From assembly GCA_964403795.1 (NCBI GenBank), contig CAYOHP010000093.1, positions 1 through 27,024 of the forward strand: DNA of 27,024 nt, written 5' to 3'. Numbering within the stretch: position 1 is the stretch's first letter; each line of letters opens with the position of its first letter. Source of the DNA: CAYOHP01 sp964403795 [NCBI: uncultured bacterium] (GTDB lineage: Bacteria > Muiribacteriota > UBA6191 > CAZXTJ01). Positions 22,177 to 27,024 of the stretch are shown here, one piece after another. The notes under the pieces were generated by a model that saw nothing but the letters and a program-made list of their open reading frames with translations, was not told the origin of the DNA and did not search any database. A program made the translations under genes and the position numbers.

Positions 22177-23243
22177 TCCTTCTTCCCGCTGGGCCCGATG
22201 GCCAGCATGCGCTCGACCGAACGCAGCGCCTTCACCCGGATCGGCTCGGGCACGTCGACCTCGTAGCGCAGGTGGACCAGGGCGTCGCGGGTCATCTCCA
22301 GCGAGATCTGGTTCATGTGGGGGCAGCGCACCGAGCAGAGCCGGAGGATCTCCTTGCCCGGATTGAGGGCGATGATGTTGTCGCCCATCGAACACTCGGT
22401 CAGCAGCAGGAAGCGCCCGCCCTCGGCCTTCTCCACGTACTTCACCATGGCGGTCGTGGATCCCGAGAAGTCGGCCCTCTCGACCACCTCGGGCGGGCAC
22501 TCGGGATGGGCCAGGACCACCACGTCGGGGAATTGGGCCCGGGCATCGGCGATGTCGCTCGGGGTGAAACGCTCATGCACCTCGCAGCGACCCTTCCAGC
22601 CGATCATGGCGCCCTCTGCCTCGGCCGCCGACAGTTCGGTTCCGTCGAGGCGTCGCGGAAACAGGATCTTCTTCCCGGTCTCCCGGGCCACGTTGCGCGC
22701 CAGGTACTCGTCGGGCAGGAAGATCACGGTGTCGGAGTCCAGGCTCTCGATCACCGCCTTGGCGTTCGACGAGGTGCAGCAGATGTCGGTCTCGGCCTTC
22801 ACGTCGGCGTAGCTGTTCACGTAGGTCACCACCGGGACCCCGGGGAACCTGGCCTTGAGCGCCCTCACGTCCTCGGCGGTGATGCTCTCGGCCAGCGAGC
22901 ACCCGGCCTCGAGCGAGGGCACCAGCACCTTCTTCCCCGGGTTCAGGATCTTGGCGGTCTCGGCCATGAACCGGACCCCGCAGAACACGATCACCTCGGC
23001 GTCGGTGGTGGCCGCCTTGCGACACAGTTCGAGCGAGTCCCCCGTGAAGTCCGGGATGGTGTGGAAGAGGGCCGCCTCCATGTAGTTGTGGCCGAGCACC
23101 ACCGCGTTCCTCTGCCGCTTCAGCTCCTGGATCTCGTGCACGAGCTCGGCCTTGTAGCGGAGCTCGATCTCGGGGACGACCCCGGAGAGGACCTCGCGCA
23201 TGCGCTGGCAGGTCGCTTCCACGCTGGCTTCGGCGATTCCCAT
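22173..23243 (-). CDS. nadA: Quinolinate synthase A
   Basis: A 356-residue [4Fe-4S] enzyme that condenses iminoaspartate with dihydroxyacetone phosphate to quinolinate in NAD synthesis. GHNYMEAALF (51-60), TGDSLELC, VFCGVRFMAETAKIL, SLEAGCSLAE, HPECPPEV and the C-terminal RCPHMN are family hallmarks. Cluster ligands are most likely Cys115, Cys220 (WKGRCEVHE) and Cys307, by alignment from memory with characterised NadA. GGGGAGG lies five bases before the ATG. nadB and nadC, its usual partners, are not in the window; a Cys-rich U32-like gene lies 117 bases upstream on the same strand. The stop overlaps that of the convergent EamA gene. Confidence 0.96.
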   Translation of the reverse strand: MGIAEASVEATCQRMREVLSGVVPEIELRYKAELVHEIQELKRQRNAVVLGHNYMEAALFHTIPDFTGDSLELCRKAATTDAEVIVFCGVRFMAETAKILNPGKKVLVPSLEAGCSLAESITAEDVRALKARFPGVPVVTYVNSYADVKAETDICCTSSNAKAVIESLDSDTVIFLPDEYLARNVARETGKKILFPRRLDGTELSAAEAEGAMIGWKGRCEVHERFTPSDIADARAQFPDVVVLAHPECPPEVVERADFSGSTTAMVKYVEKAEGGRFLLLTECSMGDNIIALNPGKEILRLCSVRCPHMNQISLEMTRDALVHLRYEVDVPEPIRVKALRSVERMLAIGPSGKKD

Positions 23244-23255
23244 GGAGCCTCCCCT

Positions 23256-23268
23256 GGGTAGCCTACCC
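23256..23268 (-). promoter_or_regulatory. Palindrome upstream of nadA
   Basis: GGGTAG-C-CTACCC is a perfect 6+1+6 inverted repeat 13 bases before the nadA start. It could be an operator for an NAD-responsive repressor, but it resembles no site I can name. It also contains a TAGGCT string that could be part of a -10 box. The surrounding 117-base gap (23244-23360) holds no gene. Confidence 0.25.
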
Positions 23269-23360
23269 GGCCGATCGCACGGGAGGAGCCGGAGTCTAGC
23301 ATCGGGATCTCCCCGGAGCCGCGCCCGACAGGCCCCCGGACCGGCGCCGACCTCCCGGGC

Positions 23361-24626
23361 CTATTCCCGGCGTTCGGTCCCCCGCCGCTTCCCGCTGCGG
23401 CTCCAGAGGTCGACCAGCTTCCGGTAGCGACGCGGCGAGACCGTCCCGGACCGTTCCCGGGCCATCGCCCCCTCCATGGTCTCCCGGTAGCGATCGGCCA
23501 GCTCCCGGTCGTACCGCAGGGCCTTCCTGGCCCAGGAGGGACAGTGCCCGCACCCTGCGCACCCCAGATGGCAGCGGTAGGGATGGGTGGCGAAGAAGGT
23601 GAGGAACCCGTCGAGAGACCGGTTGTCGAGGTCCACCTCGAGCGGCGGGAGTTCGCCGTGCACGGGATGCATGGCGTAGAGGTTCCAGTAGCTCCACCCG
23701 ATCAGCTCGGCCAGGTTGCCCTCATGGCGACCGGCCACGTAGGCACCGATCAACGAGAGCAGCTTCTCCTCGGCGAGCCCGCGGCCGGCCAGCTTGGCCG
23801 AGGCGATCCCCAGCTCCTGGTAGATCCGGAGGTCCTCGGGCCGGATCCAAGGGGTCTTCAGCAGCTCGACCGGGTCCCGGAGCTTGTCCAGGTGGCAGCG
23901 CAGCAGGCAGTAGGGGCCGTAGGGCGTGCCTCCGGAGTGACCCTCGTCGGGCTGCGGAGCTTCCCCCTCCGACCTGGCCAGCTGGGCTTCGGTAGCAACC
24001 GAATCCTGGCTCCCGTGCCCGGCGCACTGGTTGTGGTAGAAGCGGTAGGCGCAGGAGAGCAGGCAGGCGGGGTTGGCGATCAGCTCCACCTTGGCGCCGC
24101 CGTGGGCCACCATCGTGCGGAGCAGCTCGAAGTCGCGATTGGCGTCGATGTCGAGGCAGACCGACCGGCAGCCGAGCCGGGCCAGGGCCTGGACCTGGCG
24201 CACGGTGGTGGCGTAGGCCAGGGTCGAGGCCTTGATGTCGAACTCGGGGAAGTCCTCCCGGATCCACTCGACCAGCAGCGGGATGGCGACCGTGACGGCC
24301 TCGACCCCGGCGTCCCGCACGGTGGCGAGCAATTCCCGGATCGCGGCCCGGCCTTCCGGGGTGTACTCCGAGTTCCCCAGGCAGGGGGCGTTGAGCAGGT
24401 AGCGGAACCGGATCCCGAGCCGGCGAGCGGCCGCGACATGGCGGGCGAGACCGGGCGCGTCGAGCTCGGGCAGGTACTTCGAAGGGCGCCCCGAGCCCGC
24501 GACCGAACTGGGGAACGAGCCGTAGAGTTCGACCACCCGGTGCTCGGGGACGGCGGGCGCCTCGCGCATCGCCGCCAACCCCTCGAGGAAGGACGCGGTG
24601 AACGTGGTGGGGACCGTGAGATCCAC
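23361..24626 (-). CDS. U32-peptidase-like TIM-barrel protein, Cys-rich
   Basis: A 421-residue protein related to the U32 'collagenase-like' family, whose studied members UbiU, UbiV, TrhP and RlhA act in hydroxylation and often carry a [4Fe-4S] cluster rather than acting as proteases. LLNAPCLGNSEYTPEG (77-92), NPACLLSC with Cys188 and Cys192, Cys240 and Cys244 around YCLLRC, and PWIRPEDLRIYQELGI (259-274) follow the order I recall for this branch. A Ser/Glu/Gln-rich insertion lies at about 205-235. Near the end is C-x3-C-x2-C-x2-C (352-362), which looks like a second metal or Fe-S site. GGAGGT lies five bases before the GTG start. nadA, an Fe-S enzyme gene, follows on the same strand. The substrate is unknown. 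Confidence 0.8.
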   Translation of the reverse strand: MDLTVPTTFTASFLEGLAAMREAPAVPEHRVVELYGSFPSSVAGSGRPSKYLPELDAPGLARHVAAARRLGIRFRYLLNAPCLGNSEYTPEGRAAIRELLATVRDAGVEAVTVAIPLLVEWIREDFPEFDIKASTLAYATTVRQVQALARLGCRSVCLDIDANRDFELLRTMVAHGGAKVELIANPACLLSCAYRFYHNQCAGHGSQDSVATEAQLARSEGEAPQPDEGHSGGTPYGPYCLLRCHLDKLRDPVELLKTPWIRPEDLRIYQELGIASAKLAGRGLAEEKLLSLIGAYVAGRHEGNLAELIGWSYWNLYAMHPVHGELPPLEVDLDNRSLDGFLTFFATHPYRCHLGCAGCGHCPSWARKALRYDRELADRYRETMEGAMARERSGTVSPRRYRKLVDLWSRSGKRRGTERRE

Positions 24627-24723
24627 GGTGCACCTCCACTTGCGGCAGGGGCCCTCCCGAGGTTACCCCCGGCGGCGACAGGTCGCCCGCATGCAGGAGT
24701 TTCCTCACACCCGGAGCCGGGAG

Positions 24724-26067
24724 TCAGGAGCCGGAAGCCACCTTGGCGGCCAGGGCCAGGAGATCGTCCAGCCTGGCCGCCCCTGCCTTGGGGTCGCGGA
24801 AGTAGAGGATCCGCAGATCGGCCAGGGATGCCTTGGGGAAGTGCTTCTCGCGCAGTTCGGGGGACAAGGTGGAGACCCAGGCCCGGAGGATGCCCTGGCG
24901 TTCCTCGAAGGTCTCCCGACGGGTCGGTGCGGTCCGGGCCTCCCCGGCGACCTGGACCAGCCTCTCCCTCAGGCGGGCCGGATCGGGAGGGGCGACCTCG
25001 GCCCTGCGGTAGCGCGGTCCCGAGGGCACGGCCGGACTCCCAGGGTCGAGGAACCCGAGCATGGCCACGATCCCGAGCAGCACCCCAACGATTCCCAAGG
25101 CAGCCTTCCGGAACCGACCCGTCGCGGCCCCGGGCGCCGCCACTGCCGCCGCGCCGCGGACCGAGAGGTCCCGTCGCGACATGTCCCGAGCCGCCTGGAT
25201 GGCCTGGGTCCGGCGGGCCCCGAAGCGCTTGGGGCGCGCCTCCATGCTGAGGGCGAGGCGGGACTCCCGGAGCTCGGCGCAGAGGAGCTGCATGGAGGCG
25301 GGTCGCTCCTCGGGCCGATAGCGCAGCGCCTTGGCGAGCGGCTCGTCGAGACCCGCGCAGAAGCCGTCGAGCAGCGAGGAGGGCGCCGCGAAGTGATCGG
25401 GCAGGTAGGTCCAGCCCCGGGCCACCTCGACCGAGGTCGGCAGGTGGACCCCCGTCACTGCGTGGTGGATCACGGTGGCGAAGAGGTAGAGGTCGGTGCG
25501 GGAGTCCTCCTCCCAGCCTTCCTCCGCCTCGGGGGTGTGGGCCGCGGTCGAGAAGGGGAGCTGGAACCCGGAATCCGTCAGGGTCGGGAGCCTGAGGATG
25601 CGGAGCATCCCGAAGTGCCCGATCCCGGCGGTCTCGGTGACCCGGTCGATCCGGATCGAATCCGGGGAGACGTCCCGATGGGCGATCCCCTTCTCGTGCA
25701 TGGCGGCCAGCGCCTCCCCCACCGGGAGCAGGAGGTCGAGCACCAGCAGCGGGGAGAGTCGATAGAGGTTCTCCTCGAGATAGTCACGGAGCGTCACGGT
25801 CTCCCTCGCCTCCAGGGCGTAGAAGACCGTACCGTCGAGGTTCCCGAAGTCCCGGAGCCGGGGCAGGCGAGGATGGTCGATCCCGCGGATCGTCTCCATG
25901 GCCTGGAGGAAGCGCACGCTGGCCGCGTCGTCGGGCATCAGGAAGCGCTTCAGGACCCGGAGCTCGACGCGCTTGCCGGTGGTGCCGTGCTGGGCGGCGA
26001 AGACCGCCACCATCGGCTCGGCCGAGGGCTGCTTGACCAGGCTGCGGTACGGCCCCAGGGTCTCCAT
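24724..26067 (-). CDS. Membrane-anchored pseudokinase
   Basis: A 447-residue protein with a Ser/Thr-kinase fold (about 5-270) but broken catalytic motifs. There is no glycine loop; the VAIK lysine is Arg37 (VELRVLK); the catalytic loop reads HRDVSPDS (130-137), keeping the Asp but replacing the Asn with Ser; DFG is HFG (151-153); and no APE is seen, while a later TDLYLFA keeps the structural Asp. A helix at about 321-341 anchors it, and about 105 residues follow, rich in Arg/Ala/Leu helices. It is likely a binding or regulatory protein. The ATG is 10 bases after the TPR gene's stop; AGGAGGT lies 12 bases upstream, longer than usual. The order suggests a joint role with the TPR protein. Confidence 0.85.
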   Translation of the reverse strand: METLGPYRSLVKQPSAEPMVAVFAAQHGTTGKRVELRVLKRFLMPDDAASVRFLQAMETIRGIDHPRLPRLRDFGNLDGTVFYALEARETVTLRDYLEENLYRLSPLLVLDLLLPVGEALAAMHEKGIAHRDVSPDSIRIDRVTETAGIGHFGMLRILRLPTLTDSGFQLPFSTAAHTPEAEEGWEEDSRTDLYLFATVIHHAVTGVHLPTSVEVARGWTYLPDHFAAPSSLLDGFCAGLDEPLAKALRYRPEERPASMQLLCAELRESRLALSMEARPKRFGARRTQAIQAARDMSRRDLSVRGAAAVAAPGAATGRFRKAALGIVGVLLGIVAMLGFLDPGSPAVPSGPRYRRAEVAPPDPARLRERLVQVAGEARTAPTRRETFEERQGILRAWVSTLSPELREKHFPKASLADLRILYFRDPKAGAARLDDLLALAAKVASGS

Positions 26068-26077
26068 GGTCCGGGCG

Positions 26078-27024
26078 CTACCTCCTCAGGCTCCGGGTCA
26101 CGAGTCCGGCCTCCACCTCGGCCGCCTCCGGCCCGCGGCCTGCACCCCTGAGGAAGGCCGCGTAGTTCCGCAGGGCCGCCAGCACGTGCGGATGCCGGGG
26201 GCCGTGGGCGGCCTCCAGGAGCCGCACCGCCTCCTTGTAGTGGGGCTCGGCGCGGGTCCCGTCGCCCTTCTCCGAGTAGAGGTTCCCGAGGTTGTTCATC
26301 ACCATGCCGAGCCGCGAGTGGCCGTCGCCGTAGGCAAGCTTCCAGAGCGCGATCGCCTTCTGGTAGATGGCCTCGGCCTCGCCCAGGCGATGGGTGGCGA
26401 AGAGCACCGAGGCGAGCCGGTTCCAGCTCTCGGCCACCAGCGGATGGTCGGGCCCCAGCATGTCCTCCCGGATCCCCAGGGCGCGACGGTAGCGGGGCTC
26501 GGCGTCCGAGAGGCGCTTCTCCACCTGGTCGAGCACCGCCAGGTCGTCCAGCGCCGAGGCCGTGGCCGGGTGGGAGGGCCCCAGGGTTCCCTCCACCAGC
26601 GCCAGGGCCCGATCGAGCTGGCTCCGGGCCCGCTCGAACATGGTCCGGTGCATGAAGATCCGACCCGAGACCGAGAGGGCTGCCGCCAGCTCGATCGCCG
26701 GCACCGGGACCTGGGCCTCCAGGAGTCCGATGGCCCGGAAAGCCGCCTCTTCGGCCTCCAGGTAGCGCCGGGCCCTGAGGGCCACCTGGGCCTTCACCCG
26801 AAGCAGCCGGGCCTGCCAAGCCGAGGCCACGGGTGCCGGTCCTCCGGCTCCGGCCGAGGCCGCTGGCGGCCCCGGGACCGGGACGCCCGGGCCGGCCGGA
26901 CCCGTTCCCACCGCCGGACCGGGCACCAGCAGGGCCATGGTCATCTCGACCGTGGCCAGTGCCTCCTCGCCCCGCTCCCGGTCGGCCAGCAACGTCGCCA
27001 GCGCTTCGCCGACCGCCAGCCGGT
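26078..27024 (-). CDS. Tetratricopeptide-repeat protein (5' end outside window)
   Basis: At least 315 residues of a TPR protein; the frame stays open to the right edge and the N-terminus is not seen. Several units of the kinesin-light-chain type end in G-x-x-HP (LGPSHPATA, LGPDHPLVA, HGPRHPHVL) and contain NNLGNLY or WNRLASVLF helices. A Pro/Gly-rich break near the start of the visible part separates an earlier helical portion. Such repeats bind proteins, and in many bacteria they are fused to or encoded with Ser/Thr kinases. It is transcribed just ahead of the pseudokinase gene, with 10 bases between, so a complex of the two is plausible. An upstream kinase or sensor domain in the missing part cannot be excluded. 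Confidence 0.85.
   Translation of the reverse strand, partial: RLAVGEALATLLADRERGEEALATVEMTMALLVPGPAVGTGPAGPGVPVPGPPAASAGAGGPAPVASAWQARLLRVKAQVALRARRYLEAEEAAFRAIGLLEAQVPVPAIELAAALSVSGRIFMHRTMFERARSQLDRALALVEGTLGPSHPATASALDDLAVLDQVEKRLSDAEPRYRRALGIREDMLGPDHPLVAESWNRLASVLFATHRLGEAEAIYQKAIALWKLAYGDGHSRLGMVMNNLGNLYSEKGDGTRAEPHYKEAVRLLEAAHGPRHPHVLAALRNYAAFLRGAGRGPEAAEVEAGLVTRSLRR

Noticed and set aside
1-27024. tRNA, rRNA, insertion sequence, phage or CRISPR content
   Set aside because: I looked for cloverleaf ends, conserved rRNA strings, transposase motifs, terminal repeats and spaced direct repeats and found none that I can support.

Overview
This is a very GC-rich (by eye about 70 % or more), densely coded bacterial chromosome segment. 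It holds 23 protein genes, one of them cut by the right edge. No rRNA, tRNA, CRISPR array, transposase or phage gene is visible. GTG, TTG and possibly CTG starts are common. The mix is two transmembrane Ser/Thr kinases, a pseudokinase, a KLC-type TPR protein, lipoproteins, a Flp pilin, DivIVA and a large CheA. This fits a high-GC lineage with many Ser/Thr kinases, such as Planctomycetota, Myxococcota, Acidobacteriota or a related candidate phylum. The sequence alone does not settle the phylum.

Left part (1-8160): a leftward transmembrane Ser/Thr kinase lies back to back with a small rightward Flp-type pilin. Next come a leftward two-helix membrane protein with a PH-like domain and a rightward pirin. 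A tightly overlapped leftward cassette follows: a secreted TPR/gluzincin metallopeptidase, an ABC exporter with ATPase and permease fused in one chain, and an S51-type serine peptidase. A small rightward membrane protein starts opposite the metallopeptidase.

Middle (8161-12660): a leftward lipoprotein is divergent from a rightward yggS-divIVA-yggU (DUF167) group, a set linked to division and cell-envelope loci in many bacteria. A leftward secreted propeller-like protein of unknown role is divergent from a purine nucleoside phosphorylase whose specificity residue is Asp instead of Asn.

Rightward run (12849-22176): lytic-transglycosylase lipoprotein, Ser/Thr kinase with a propeller-like C-terminal sensor, mtnA, cheW, cheA and an EamA transporter, all in one direction with short gaps or overlaps. 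The CheA carries two P1 (HPt) and two P2-like domains before P3-P4-P5.

Right part (22173-27024): leftward genes for NadA, a Cys-rich U32-peptidase-like TIM-barrel protein, a membrane-anchored pseudokinase and a TPR protein that runs off the window. The phosphorylase and MtnA could together serve methylthioadenosine salvage. The candidates most worth following for new biology are the peptidase/ABC cassette, the duplicated-module CheA coupled to a transporter, the pseudokinase-TPR pair, and the U32-like protein next to nadA.
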